This document shows, piece by piece, positions 30,274 through 38,021 of a stretch of DNA of 64,000 nt. Source of the stretch: Velamenicoccus sp964471325 (lineage in GTDB: Bacteria; Omnitrophota; Gorgyraeia; Velamenicoccales; Velamenicoccaceae); NCBI GenBank assembly GCA_964471325.1, contig CAYYFL010000011.1, positions 1-64,000 of the forward strand, read 5' to 3'. The notes below the pieces were generated by a model, which worked only from the letters and a program-made list of their open reading frames with translations, had not been told where the DNA came from and searched no databases. Numbering within the stretch: the stretch's first letter is position 1; each line of letters begins with the position of its first letter. The position numbers and the translations under genes were made by a program.

Positions 30274-32805
30274 TTGGAAGTTTATTCATATATTCTTAAC
30301 AAAGCAATATTGAACGATATACACCGACAAGAGTTGAAACAAAAACGCGGTTTCACGGATGAAACGATAAATCAAAACAGGTTTTTTTCAGGCGGCAAAT
30401 ATCTTTTGGAATACGAGCAGGAGCTCATCGGCAAATTCACGAAAGATGAGCTCATAGAGTCAGGCGTGTGCATTGATAGCGGCAAGGGGCCAACCCTAAC
30501 ACCTGTTTTGCTTGATGATCGCATCGTCATACCGTATCTCAAGGCCGATGGGTCGTGTTCATTGCTCCGGCCTCACAAACTCGGCTTGCCAAAAATTCCA
30601 GTCCAGATTTATCAGGAAAAGAATCTCTCCGCATCGTGCAAATCTATTATCCTCACGGAGGGCGAGTTTAAGGCCGCGGCGGCGTGTCAGCTTGGATTTC
30701 CGGCCATAGCTGTTCCCGGGATTTCATCTTTCTCGAAAGACAATTTTCCTATTTTGGTCAAGATGCTTAATGCGCACCAGGTCAGGCAAATCTGGATCAT
30801 ATTCGACAACGAGATCAAAGATGATCCTAAATTTCAGGAACGCTACAAAGAAGACCCGTCCGCGCGCCATGATACGACATATTATGCTTATTTTATGGCC
30901 AAGGAACTCGACCGGGAAGGCTTTAATACGCGCGTAAGCCTCTTGCCGGATGGTTGGCGCGTGAATGGAAAGATTGATATTGATGGAGCGCTGGCCCAGG
31001 GTCGCACGCACGAAGATTTATTGCAGGTCATCAATTCAGGACGGACATGGCGTGAATTCGCAGAAGATGTTTCCGATGAGGCACGTGCGGTTATCAAGCG
31101 CAAAGAAGCCAAGCGTTTCCTGCGATCACACGTTCGCAAGGAATTCGGCCGTTACGTCGCTTCGCGCAAACACGGTAAAGTTGAGGTAGATGAAGTCATC
31201 AGCAATTTTACGATCAGGATAGCATCTACAATCGATACGCCCGAAGGCATGATCCGGCTTGTGCAGTTCACGAATGAATTTGGCGAATCAGTATCATTCT
31301 CATATCTCAAACCGGAAGATATGTCGTCAGATTCATTCCGCACGTTCTGTTTTGCCAAGGGCAATTTTATATGGACCGGCAAGCAAGAAGATTTGATGAA
31401 TATCTGGAAAGCGGAGTTCCTGGAGGATTCCGGACGGTTTATCGTTGAGCCGGATCATGTAGGTTGGCTTGAAGATGAAAAGATATGGATGTTCGGCAAT
31501 GTGGCGATCGATAAGACTGGTCGTGAAATGAGGCCGGATGAAAATGGCATCTTCTGGCTTGAGAAAAAAGGCATCAAGCCTGTGCCGTTGGTGCGCGGCG
31601 CGGACTTTGAGACGATTCCTTCATTGAGTTTTCAGGCCATAGACCTGCAAGACCTGAAACGCCGCCTTATGGATACAGTCGGTGAAATGGAAGCTAAAAT
31701 TTGCCTGGGTTGGGCCGGGGCTGTGCCATTCATGGCTGAAGTCTTCGCGGCGTATGAATGTTTTCCGTTCTTATATCTTGTTGGCAAGCGGCGCATGGGT
31801 AAATCCACGGTTGCCAAGTGGCTTGTGCGCATGCTTGGTATCGACGCGTCCGACAAGATGGCAAGCGACACGACGGCAGTCGCTATGCAGCGTTATATGG
31901 CTTATTATAGCGGCCTGCCGATGTTCATCGATGAGTATCGCAACGTCAAAAACGTTACGGCAAAAGATGGCTTCCTGCGCAGCGCCTACAACCGCCAGGC
32001 CGCCGGCAAGGGCATTAAGGCTGACTTCGGCGTGCGCGAAGGCAAGGTGCGCGGCACTCTCATTATTGCAGGAGAGGAAACCCCAAATGATAGCGCCCTT
32101 ATGGATAGGTGCGTCATCGTGCAAATTATGAATCGCAACAAAGACAACAACCATTTTGAGTGGTTTACGGCGTCAAAGAGCCGCCTCTCTTTCTTTGCCT
32201 ACAACATCCTTAAGAATAAAAATGCCTTACGCGATCAGTTTTTAAGGGTGGCGCGCGATGCAAAGGATTATTTCGTCTCTTGCCGCACGGACGACAGAAT
32301 CGCGGTGCATTATGCGATGGTCGCAGCCGGCTACGCCGTGGTGTATGGAGAGGATGATCTTGACTTCGCCAGGTGGATCGCCCAGGAAGCCAAGGCAACG
32401 CAGGATATCACCGAAACACGGCATGCTGTCGCGCAGTTCTTTGATGATCTTCAGGCCATGGCCATCCGGCCGGAATGGGGTTTGGGTGAGAATTATTGGC
32501 GCATTGAAGATGGCAGGGTATATCTCTATTTCCAGGGGCTATATAACCTCTGGGCTGAGGATCATCGCAGGCGCAAGGGTGAACCGCCGTTCAATGATAT
32601 ATCGATTCGGCAATATCTGAAGGATGAAACGGGTTGGCTGCAAAACGGGATTTCTTTCAGGATAGGTCGATCGCGCCGATCCTGTATCGTCTTTGATTTG
32701 GAAAAAGCACCGGAAGGACTCCGGAATTTGGTTGGAGCAGACCAAGACTTGTCCGAGTTGGCACTCGGACAGTCCGAGCAGAATGACGACGAACTCGGAC
32801 AATGA
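30274..32805 (+). CDS. Toprim primase - ATPase/helicase
   Basis: 843 residues from TTG 30274 (GGAGG at 30264-30268, 5-nt spacing), chosen because the frame upstream is occupied by the tRNA. The N-terminal half carries a Toprim-like domain (ILTEGEFKAAAACQLGFPAI near 124 and IWIIFDNEIKDD near 178). The second half is an ATPase with Walker A (VGKRRMGKSTVAKW near 504) and Walker B (GLPMFIDEYRN near 549), as in DUF927/DUF3854-type replication proteins. It should prime and unwind DNA for phage replication. Its 3' end already contains copies of the 9-bp iteron. Confidence 0.85.
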   Translation: MEVYSYILNKAILNDIHRQELKQKRGFTDETINQNRFFSGGKYLLEYEQELIGKFTKDELIESGVCIDSGKGPTLTPVLLDDRIVIPYLKADGSCSLLRPHKLGLPKIPVQIYQEKNLSASCKSIILTEGEFKAAAACQLGFPAIAVPGISSFSKDNFPILVKMLNAHQVRQIWIIFDNEIKDDPKFQERYKEDPSARHDTTYYAYFMAKELDREGFNTRVSLLPDGWRVNGKIDIDGALAQGRTHEDLLQVINSGRTWREFAEDVSDEARAVIKRKEAKRFLRSHVRKEFGRYVASRKHGKVEVDEVISNFTIRIASTIDTPEGMIRLVQFTNEFGESVSFSYLKPEDMSSDSFRTFCFAKGNFIWTGKQEDLMNIWKAEFLEDSGRFIVEPDHVGWLEDEKIWMFGNVAIDKTGREMRPDENGIFWLEKKGIKPVPLVRGADFETIPSLSFQAIDLQDLKRRLMDTVGEMEAKICLGWAGAVPFMAEVFAAYECFPFLYLVGKRRMGKSTVAKWLVRMLGIDASDKMASDTTAVAMQRYMAYYSGLPMFIDEYRNVKNVTAKDGFLRSAYNRQAAGKGIKADFGVREGKVRGTLIIAGEETPNDSALMDRCVIVQIMNRNKDNNHFEWFTASKSRLSFFAYNILKNKNALRDQFLRVARDAKDYFVSCRTDDRIAVHYAMVAAGYAVVYGEDDLDFARWIAQEAKATQDITETRHAVAQFFDDLQAMAIRPEWGLGENYWRIEDGRVYLYFQGLYNLWAEDHRRRKGEPPFNDISIRQYLKDETGWLQNGISFRIGRSRRSCIVFDLEKAPEGLRNLVGADQDLSELALGQSEQNDDELGQ

Positions 32806-33030
32806 TAACTCTTTATAAAATAATGAGTTATGAGATTTTGTCCGAGTGTCCGAGTTGATTTAAAAGTGGTTTGTCTTTTGAGAGAAATTTCAACCCTGAA
32901 AGAAAATCTTGTGTTTTGTGGGAATACATGTATTTTCGCTCGGACAAGCTCGGACACTCGGACAAATGACGCAATATTCGTAATCCATTGAAGTTATGGT
33001 GTCCGAGTTCATCAGAAGTTCACTCGGACA
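32750..33030. repeat. iteron cluster, likely phage replication origin
   Basis: Eleven copies of TGTCCGAGT or its complement lie in 281 bp: plus orientation at 32750, 32839, 32847 and 33000; complement at 32763, 32793, 32956 and 33022; variants at 32771, 32938 and 32948. Several overlap by one base head to tail. An AT-rich stretch (32806-32838) and further AT-rich DNA separate the groups. Repeats with an AT-rich element next to the primase gene are the usual make-up of a phage origin; a repressor or plasmid-type partition site is the other option. Confidence 0.7.
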
Positions 33031-33044
33031 AGGGGTAGGCCGCT

Positions 33045-33356
33045 ATGACAAATGTTTTCGCTCAACTCAAGGCCGAGCAGGCCATGGTCGAAGTCCAGGA
33101 AAATCTTGCCTGTTCCATCTTCCTGAAGGCCTACGGCACATTTGTTAAAGCGTCTGTGTGGATGAAGCGCAACAGGCAGACGGCAACTGTTTGGGATCGG
33201 CAAAGGTTCTGGCAACTGGAGCGCCGGATTGCTTCGCTGTGGGGCAATCTTGGCGAAAAAGACAGGGTTATGGTGACTGATGTCTTGTTTCCTGCCGGGA
33301 CTATGGTGCGCGCGACGCTAGAGGTGTTTAGAGGAAAGGTTGTATCGCTAATATAG
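33045..33356 (+). CDS. hypothetical phage protein
   Basis: 103 residues, soluble, N-terminal helices (FAQLKAEQAMVEVQENLACS) and a C-terminal beta-rich part (VMVTDVLFPAGTMVRATLEV). It follows the iteron cluster by 15 bp with AAGGGG upstream. I recognise no family; a replication or host-takeover role is only suggested by position. Confidence 0.5.
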   Translation: MTNVFAQLKAEQAMVEVQENLACSIFLKAYGTFVKASVWMKRNRQTATVWDRQRFWQLERRIASLWGNLGEKDRVMVTDVLFPAGTMVRATLEVFRGKVVSLI

Positions 33357-33383
33357 ACACTTGGATTTAACAAGGAGGAGGGT

Positions 33384-33848
33384 ATGGGTAAGAAAAAGGC
33401 CGTAAAGGCAAAAGGATCAGAAAAGTCGTCCACGCCGAGGGAAATGACACTCGAAGAACTGCGCCACAGCCCGGATCGCGCTGTATTTGTCAAGGGAAAG
33501 GGCTGGAATGACCGCTGGGCGGCCAAGCAGATGGGGCAGAAGCACTACTACATCAATTCCGTTGAGGAAGAAAAGCACATCCCCCGTGGGGAGGCTGAGA
33601 AATTCGCCAAGTCGCTGAAAGGGGAGCTCTTGCCTGTCTTTATCCTGGTAAGCCTTTACGACTATGACAAGCATTGCATGGTTCCGGCAGCGGTCAAGAT
33701 GGGCTTTAAGACCGATGACTGGTATTGGGCTAAAGAACCTTCCGGCCATCCGGATTACGCCCGGATGGTCGGTCTCGAGGACGGCTACGTGAGCTTCTAC
33801 GGCAAGGGCGGCAGCGTTTATGTGCGGTGTTATAGGGTAGAAAAATGA
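33384..33848 (+). CDS. hypothetical phage protein
   Basis: 154 residues with a Lys-rich start (MGKKKAVKAKGSEKS) and a globular rest (FVKGKGWNDRWAAKQMG, YINSVEEEKHIPRGEAEKFA, DDWYWAKEPSGHPDYARM). AAGGAGG precedes ATG 33384. No known motif. A 19-codon open frame (33845-33904) overlaps its stop by ATGA and could be a leader-type peptide, but it is too short to claim as a gene. Confidence 0.55.
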   Translation: MGKKKAVKAKGSEKSSTPREMTLEELRHSPDRAVFVKGKGWNDRWAAKQMGQKHYYINSVEEEKHIPRGEAEKFAKSLKGELLPVFILVSLYDYDKHCMVPAAVKMGFKTDDWYWAKEPSGHPDYARMVGLEDGYVSFYGKGGSVYVRCYRVEK

Positions 33849-33917
33849 AAAAGAAATATGATTGGCTGAAAAATACTCATAGATGGCTTAAAAATAATCC
33901 CTAAAAAAGGAGTAGCC

Positions 33918-34008
33918 ATGGATATGGGAGAAAAAATCAAAGAACTCACAGCAGAATATCTCAACGTAAAAAGAGAGAACGTCTGCGATGATTCGATCAT
34001 CCGGGAGG
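33918..34008 (+). pseudogene. acyl carrier protein, 5' part (gene split by a mobile element)
   Basis: The first 30 codons (MDMGEKIKELTAEYLNVKRE then NVCDDSIIRE) match the N-terminal helix region of acyl carrier proteins. The frame continues only to a stop at 34028 inside foreign DNA. Joining base 34008 directly to 36251 restores the codon GAT and a perfect 81-residue ACP. AAAAAAGGAG precedes the ATG. Confidence 0.8.
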
Positions 34009-34085
34009 TTCTAACTGCTGATGAATAATCAACAAAAAGCATTAAATCCGATTAAAAACAATGGGTATTTTGAGGTAAAAACGCC

Positions 34086-34256
34086 ATGAAAATCACTAAA
34101 GTTACGAAGTCCTATTTTGAAACCGAAGGCGAAAGAGTCTACTTTTTCGAGCCTTTGGATGAGGAAATGACCATTACAGAGTTGCAGGAATTGATGGATG
34201 AGAACGAGAAGTTTTTACTCAATGAGATTCAAAAAATGAAGAAGGAGAAGCTATGA
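34086..34256 (+). CDS. 56-residue hypothetical protein of the inserted element
   Basis: Begins MKITKVTKSYFETEGERVYF and ends in a charged helix (NEIQKMKKEKL). It overlaps the next gene by ATGA, and is itself overlapped by a 22-codon open frame (34021-34089). The first residues MKITK are shared with the next gene, MKITKDNL, perhaps a small duplication. Function unknown. Confidence 0.5.
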   Translation: MKITKVTKSYFETEGERVYFFEPLDEEMTITELQELMDENEKFLLNEIQKMKKEKL

Positions 34257-34507
34257 AAATAACCAAAGACAACCTATATGAAAAGATGGAAGAACTCATT
34301 TGTGCAAACTGCAAATCGCCAAGACCGGAATACTTCTTTGATAATGAAGAATCCCCACTATGTGAAACTTGCGTATTTGAAATCTTAAAAGATCAGTGCA
34401 ACGAGTTGCGAGAGATAAACGATTTAGATGATGAAAACGAAGATGATGTTGAGGTTGCGAATAAACTTTGGCAAGAGCAAGAACATTTCCAGAAGGATAA
34501 GTCATGA
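34253..34507 (+). CDS. Cys-knuckle acidic protein of the inserted element
   Basis: 84 residues with two CxxC pairs (ICANCKSPRPE and LCETCVFEIL) that could bind one zinc, then a very acidic stretch (DLDDENEDDVEVANKLW). It overlaps the methyltransferase start by ATGA, so both are made together. It may recognise DNA or a protein partner of the methyltransferase; not known. Confidence 0.6.
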   Translation: MKITKDNLYEKMEELICANCKSPRPEYFFDNEESPLCETCVFEILKDQCNELREINDLDDENEDDVEVANKLWQEQEHFQKDKS

Positions 34508-35496
34508 TTATTTGTGGCGATGTTCTATCTAAACTAAGTGAAATTCAAGACAGTTCTGTTGATTGTTGTGTCACCAGCCCGCCATATTGGGGATTAAGAG
34601 ATTATGGTGTAAATGGTCAAATTGGGTTGGAAGAAAGTCCGGATTTATATGTAGAAAAAATGGTCCAAGTTTTTAGTTCTGTAAAAAAAGTTCTTAAAGA
34701 TTCAGGGTCTTTGTGGCTTAACCTTGGGGATTCCTATTATAACTACCGTGGAAAAAATAACCGCCGTTCTGATAAAGATTTGACAAAAAGAAATACACTC
34801 ACAAAGCCCCACCATAATATTGACGCACGGCCGAATGAAATGAAAATATCTGGATTTAAGAACAAAGATTTAATGGGAATACCGTGGAAAGTTGCCTTTG
34901 CTTTGAGAGATTCCGGTTGGTATCTTCGCCAAGATATTATATGGCACAAACCCAATCCGATGCCGGAAAGTGTAACCGATAGATGCACTTCATCTCATGA
35001 ATATATATTCCTTCTCACAAAGTCACCAAAGTATTTTTATGACTATAAAGCGATAAGGGAGCCGTGGACATCTGGAAGAAAAGATATGGCACGGTTAGGA
35101 AAGCCTCGTAGCGGTGCGGCATACCTATCGCAAAATGCCATAGCAGATAACACAAATAAGCAAAATACCGTCGAGAAAGCAACATATAAGGGTTTTAATG
35201 AACGTTTTAAGCAGAACCCTCCAGTTGAAATGATGAGGAATAAGCGTTCAGTCTGGTATGTCGCAACAAGCAAATTCAAAGGGTCGCACTTTGCAACATT
35301 CCCACCAGATTTAATACGGCCGTGTATTCTTGCGGGTTGCCCCAAAGAAGGTGTGGTCCTTGATCCTTTTGCTGGTAGTGGAACGACTTTATATGTTGCC
35401 AGAGAACTTGGTAGGAAATACATCGGGATAGAAATAAATCCAGAATACATAAAGCTCATAGAAAAACGTTTAGAACAGGGGGTGTTTAATGGCTAA
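34504..35496 (+). CDS. DNA methyltransferase, SPPY (N4-cytosine/N6-adenine beta) class
   Basis: 330 residues. The catalytic motif IV is TSPPYWGLRDYG near residue 29, and the SAM-binding motif I (LDPFAGSGTTLYVA) lies at the C-terminus near 284, the beta-class order. S-PPY is typical of N4-cytosine enzymes, D-PPY of N6-adenine. No restriction enzyme is encoded nearby, so it is solitary. As cargo of the IS607-like element it may protect or regulate the phage or the element. The following 59-residue gene overlaps its end. Confidence 0.88.
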   Translation: MIICGDVLSKLSEIQDSSVDCCVTSPPYWGLRDYGVNGQIGLEESPDLYVEKMVQVFSSVKKVLKDSGSLWLNLGDSYYNYRGKNNRRSDKDLTKRNTLTKPHHNIDARPNEMKISGFKNKDLMGIPWKVAFALRDSGWYLRQDIIWHKPNPMPESVTDRCTSSHEYIFLLTKSPKYFYDYKAIREPWTSGRKDMARLGKPRSGAAYLSQNAIADNTNKQNTVEKATYKGFNERFKQNPPVEMMRNKRSVWYVATSKFKGSHFATFPPDLIRPCILAGCPKEGVVLDPFAGSGTTLYVARELGRKYIGIEINPEYIKLIEKRLEQGVFNG

Positions 35497-35668
35497 AAAG
35501 CATGGTGCGAAGCAGAAGTGTTTACAATATTTAATAACAAACTTTGCTGTTGAGATTTCTCCGAACGTCAAAGCAGATAAGTTTAACAAAGCGTGGCATA
35601 GACTTTGGTGCGGGATTGCAAAGATAGGATTGTTTAAAGATGATACTCAAAACAAAAGAAGCAAGTAA
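35489..35668 (+). CDS. 59-residue hypothetical protein of the inserted element
   Basis: Starts 8 bp before the methyltransferase stop and overlaps the recombinase start by 29 bp. Basic and helical (MAKKHGAKQKCLQYLITNFA, then KADKFNKAWHRLWCGIAKIG). Its overlap with both neighbours supports translation. Function unknown; a small DNA-binding accessory is possible. Confidence 0.5.
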   Translation: MAKKHGAKQKCLQYLITNFAVEISPNVKADKFNKAWHRLWCGIAKIGLFKDDTQNKRSK

Positions 35669-36242
35669 ATACATTGGCGTATCAATCAACACTCTTAAAA
35701 CTCTCTCCAATAATGAGCGAATAAAATCGTTCAAGACATCTGGTGGTCACAGGCGTTTTATGCAAGAGGACTTAGACCACTTCACTGGAAAAGTAACCGA
35801 GAAGCAAGATAAAGTCACTGTTGTTTATGCCAGGTGTTCTACCGCAAAGCAGAAAGAAAATCTTGAACGCCAAAAAGACAGGCTGATGAAACACGCTGAA
35901 TCACAGGGTTATAAATATATTGTGATTGATGAGATTGCCAGCGGAATAAATGAGAAACGCAAAGGCTTGCACAAGTTATTGAACATGGCTTTTCAAGGAA
36001 AAATTGAGCGTGTGCTGATTGAATACAAAGACCGCATTGCCCGCTTTGGGTATGAATACCTGTGGTCAATCTTTCGCAATCTTGGGATTAAGGTTGAGAT
36101 CATGGAGAACAGGGAAAAGAAATACGAAGAAGAACTGGCAGAGGACATCATGAAGATATTGACCTGTTATTCAGCCAGATATTACGGGGCAAGGGGCGGT
36201 AGAAAGAAGAAAATAGCGGTTGTCGAATCTAATGCAATATAA
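35640..36242 (+). CDS. tnpA: IS607-family serine recombinase (TnpA)
   Basis: 200 residues, the usual length. The N-terminal MerR-type helix-turn-helix (KEASKYIGVSINTLKTLSNN...SGGHRRF) is followed by a short resolvase catalytic domain with VVYARCSTAKQKENLERQ, holding the nucleophile Ser, and an Arg-rich region (IEYKDRIARFGYEYL). The N-terminal DNA-binding position is specific to IS607 proteins. It lies 8 bp from the right junction. The tnpB gene that normally follows is absent. Confidence 0.9.
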   Translation: MILKTKEASKYIGVSINTLKTLSNNERIKSFKTSGGHRRFMQEDLDHFTGKVTEKQDKVTVVYARCSTAKQKENLERQKDRLMKHAESQGYKYIVIDEIASGINEKRKGLHKLLNMAFQGKIERVLIEYKDRIARFGYEYLWSIFRNLGIKVEIMENREKKYEEELAEDIMKILTCYSARYYGARGGRKKKIAVVESNAI

Positions 36243-36250
36243 AAAGGAGG

Positions 36251-36405
36251 ATCTCGGCGCCGACTCTCTTGATCTGATCGAACTCCAGATGGCGCTTGAG
36301 GAAGAGTTTGGGATTGAGATCCCGGACGAGGACGCCGAGAAGTTCGTGACGATCGGCGACATGGTGAAATACGTTGAAGAGAAAACATCAGGAAAAAGGC
36401 AATAG
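36251..36405 (+). pseudogene. acyl carrier protein, 3' part
   Basis: Encodes DLGADSLDLIELQMALEEEF then GIEIPDEDAEKFVTIGDMVK, a textbook ACP body with the phosphopantetheine Ser in DSLD. In the rejoined protein this is Ser36, the standard position. In the present arrangement an ATG at 36220 could start a 61-residue form lacking helix 1, using AAAAAGGAGG only as codons, so a functional product is doubtful. An ACP gene is unusual in a phage. Confidence 0.8.
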
Positions 36406-36412
36406 GGAGAAC

Positions 36413-36598
36413 ATGAAAAAACCCAGCCCACAGGTGACGAACGGCGTGCATGCGTATTATGGCTACTCGAACTCGCGCGGCAAGCGCAATCTTTCCAAGC
36501 TGCACGCCGGCCTGAGATCAGGCGACGTCGCCAGGGCTTTTCGAGAGGTGGAGGAATTACAAGGGAGGGAACATGGCAAGAGGAAAGAAGTTGCTTGA
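36413..36598 (+). CDS. 61-residue hypothetical phage protein
   Basis: Begins MKKPSPQVTNGVHAYYGYSN and ends in a charged helix. It starts 7 bp after the ACP remnant (GGGAG upstream) and overlaps the following gene by 26 bp. No family recognised. Confidence 0.5.
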   Translation: MKKPSPQVTNGVHAYYGYSNSRGKRNLSKLHAGLRSGDVARAFREVEELQGREHGKRKEVA

Positions 36599-37010
36599 CG
36601 GACCGCAGCGCCTGCAGGTGATCGAGATGGTCAAAGCCGGCAAATCGCCGGAAGAGATCATCGGTTTTGTGAAACAGACGTATAGCGTGGAGATCAACGC
36701 GCAATATGTCTCCAATGTCAAAGCATCCCTGGGGGGGGGGGGGCATAAGAAACAGAAGCGCGCCTACAAAAAGCGCGGCCCCGGGATGAAAGAGGAGGAA
36801 AACATCCGGGTGAAGGACGAGAAGGATATGTCGATCGAGGAGATCGCGCGCGATGTGGAAGCGCTGATCAGATCGAGCCATGAGGTGTATCGCGGCATCT
36901 TTTTGCATCTGCGCCGCGAGCTGATCAAGACGGTCGGCAAGATCCGCGACCTCAAGAAAGAGTTCGAGATGAAGGCCGCGGCAGAAGCGAGCCTGGCAAT
37001 GAAGGATTGA
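36573..37010 (+). CDS. hypothetical DNA-binding-like phage protein with a G13 tract
   Basis: 145 residues. The N-terminal part looks like a helix-turn-helix (LQVIEMVKAGKSPEEIIGFV...INAQYVSNVKASL), then four Gly encoded by a run of 13 G (36731-36743), a basic stretch (KKQKRAYKKRG) and a C-terminal helix pair. The G run sits in the linker between the two parts, where a length change would switch the second half off. Layout resembles small regulators placed before terminase genes. Confidence 0.6.
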   Translation: MARGKKLLDGPQRLQVIEMVKAGKSPEEIIGFVKQTYSVEINAQYVSNVKASLGGGGHKKQKRAYKKRGPGMKEEENIRVKDEKDMSIEEIARDVEALIRSSHEVYRGIFLHLRRELIKTVGKIRDLKKEFEMKAAAEASLAMKD

Positions 37011-37013
37011 ATT

Positions 37014-37226
37014 ATGAAGATGAGCGAAGTATCAAAGGGAACATGGATCATCAATGCCAAGGAGTATGAGAAAGGGCCAACGCGCCCGTGGTATGTTTGT
37101 TGCAAAATAGGCGGGGAATTCGTCGGTGTGAGGCGCGGCCCCAAGCGTGGCCCGCTCGTTGGCATCACGAGACACCAGCTTAAAAACTTCAAGCGGTTCT
37201 GTGAAAACTGTGGGGAGCCAGTATGA
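37014..37226 (+). CDS. hypothetical phage protein
   Basis: 70 residues with one C-terminal Cys pair (FCENCGEPV) and a CC earlier (YVCCKIGG); basic middle (VRRGPKRGPLVG). Its stop overlaps the next start (ATGA). ATG 37020 is an alternative start. Function unknown. Confidence 0.5.
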   Translation: MKMSEVSKGTWIINAKEYEKGPTRPWYVCCKIGGEFVGVRRGPKRGPLVGITRHQLKNFKRFCENCGEPV

Positions 37227-37519
37227 GCGACAAATCGAACGAGGGTAAACAGATGGTTGTGGTCGGGCCGGGAAGAGACAACAGTCCTGGATTCCTTCGC
37301 CAGGTGTCGCTTCTGGCGGCATTGGCTGTCCAGGGTGGAAAGTTCGATGGTCTGTTGACGCGGCACCCCTTTGGGAATAGCACACGATCACATCTGTCGA
37401 AGAAGGGGAGATACAACAGGGAGACGCGCGGGGCGTTCGGCTCTCCTGGAGGATCGGAAATGAGGTGTGGGGGGTATAGTTTCCATCCAAAAATTGGCTT
37501 GAGATCGCAATATCTTTAA
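37223..37519 (+). CDS. hypothetical phage protein (uncertain)
   Basis: 98 residues, overlapping the gene before it by ATGA. The first half (MVVVGPGRDNSPGFLRQVSL) looks protein-like; the second half is rich in Arg, Gly and Ser and may not be coding for long. Treat as a weak call. Confidence 0.4.
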   Translation: MSDKSNEGKQMVVVGPGRDNSPGFLRQVSLLAALAVQGGKFDGLLTRHPFGNSTRSHLSKKGRYNRETRGAFGSPGGSEMRCGGYSFHPKIGLRSQYL

Positions 37520-37539
37520 GGACACAACGGAGAGGATTG

Positions 37540-37773
37540 ATGAGAGTTTTTCCCATAGGCCGCTTCTACGAGGTCCGTGTGAGCATCCCGGCCAGGATGT
37601 TGAAGCAGTGTTTCACATGTGAACGTATGAATGGAGGACGTTGCAAGAACCACGCGAAAAAAATGTCATTTTTGCGCGGAAAATTAGCCGAAGTTGAATC
37701 CGGGATTTACAAGTTTCAAAATATCAAATCTGTCGTCGAGAGAATACTTGAAAAAGACCCGGACAAAATGTAG
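37540..37773 (+). CDS. hypothetical phage protein with Cys cluster
   Basis: 77 residues. A Cys cluster CFTCERMNGGRCKNH could bind one zinc; the rest is basic and helical (KMSFLRGKLAEVESGIYKF). GGAGAGG precedes ATG 37540. Function unknown. Confidence 0.5.
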   Translation: MRVFPIGRFYEVRVSIPARMLKQCFTCERMNGGRCKNHAKKMSFLRGKLAEVESGIYKFQNIKSVVERILEKDPDKM

Positions 37774-37867
37774 CGCAACTTGAAAGGAGGTAGAAAATCA
37801 TTAAACTTTAGTCAGATAAGCGGGATGTTTTCCGCAGCGCGGGTCGCTCCCGCGTCAGGCATTTTTA

Positions 37868-37905
37868 TAGAGCCAATCTGTGCACAGCAGGTTGGCTCTT
37901 TTTTA
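37868..37905 (+). terminator. rho-independent terminator
   Basis: Stem AGAGCCAA/TTGGCTCT with a 14-nt loop, followed by six T. It ends the early-gene transcript. Confidence 0.8.
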
Positions 37906-37948
37906 TACCCGGGAACAATGAGACGAAAAAGTCAAAGATGGCAAGACC

Positions 37949-38021
37949 GCAGCCGGGCGGGGATCCCCTTGCCATCTCTGCATGTTACAGGCATGCAGCG
38001 CTCTGCTTGAGCTACGGCCGC
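37949..38021 (-). tRNA. tRNA-like element, incomplete cloverleaf (possible Thr UGU)
   Basis: 73 nt on the minus strand. Acceptor GCGGCCG/CGGCTGC pairs fully, U8-A9 follows, and the D-stem GCTC/GAGC is present with a 5-nt loop. A stem CTGCATG/CATGCAG holds the loop CCTGTAA (anticodon UGU if numbered normally, but position 33 is C). The T-arm is not recognisable: no TTC loop, instead GGGGATCCCC. It may be a decayed or highly unusual phage tRNA, or a chance structure. Confidence 0.35.

Larger units (their letters stand above)
34009..36250 (+). mobile_element. IS607-like element with methyltransferase cargo and no tnpB
   Basis: A 2242-bp insertion that splits the phage ACP gene. Both junctions share GGAGG (34004-34008 and 36246-36250), and removing one copy with the insert restores the ACP frame exactly. 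The right end carries an IS607-type serine recombinase. Instead of tnpB, the rest holds small genes, a Cys-rich protein and an N4-type DNA methyltransferase, all in one overlapping array. The insert is clearly more AT-rich than the flanking ACP parts. IS607 elements usually insert at GG-type targets without long duplications, which fits. Confidence 0.75.

Noticed and set aside
32750..33030. A CRISPR array
   Set aside because: The repeated unit is only 9 bp, occurs in both orientations and partly overlaps, which fits iterons or operators.
33845..33904. A 19-codon open frame overlapping the gene before it
   Set aside because: The ATGA overlap is attractive but the peptide is too short to support without other evidence.
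36220..36405. An intact short acyl carrier protein of 61 residues
   Set aside because: Its first codons come from the inserted element and it lacks helix 1; the true N-terminus is at 33918-34008.
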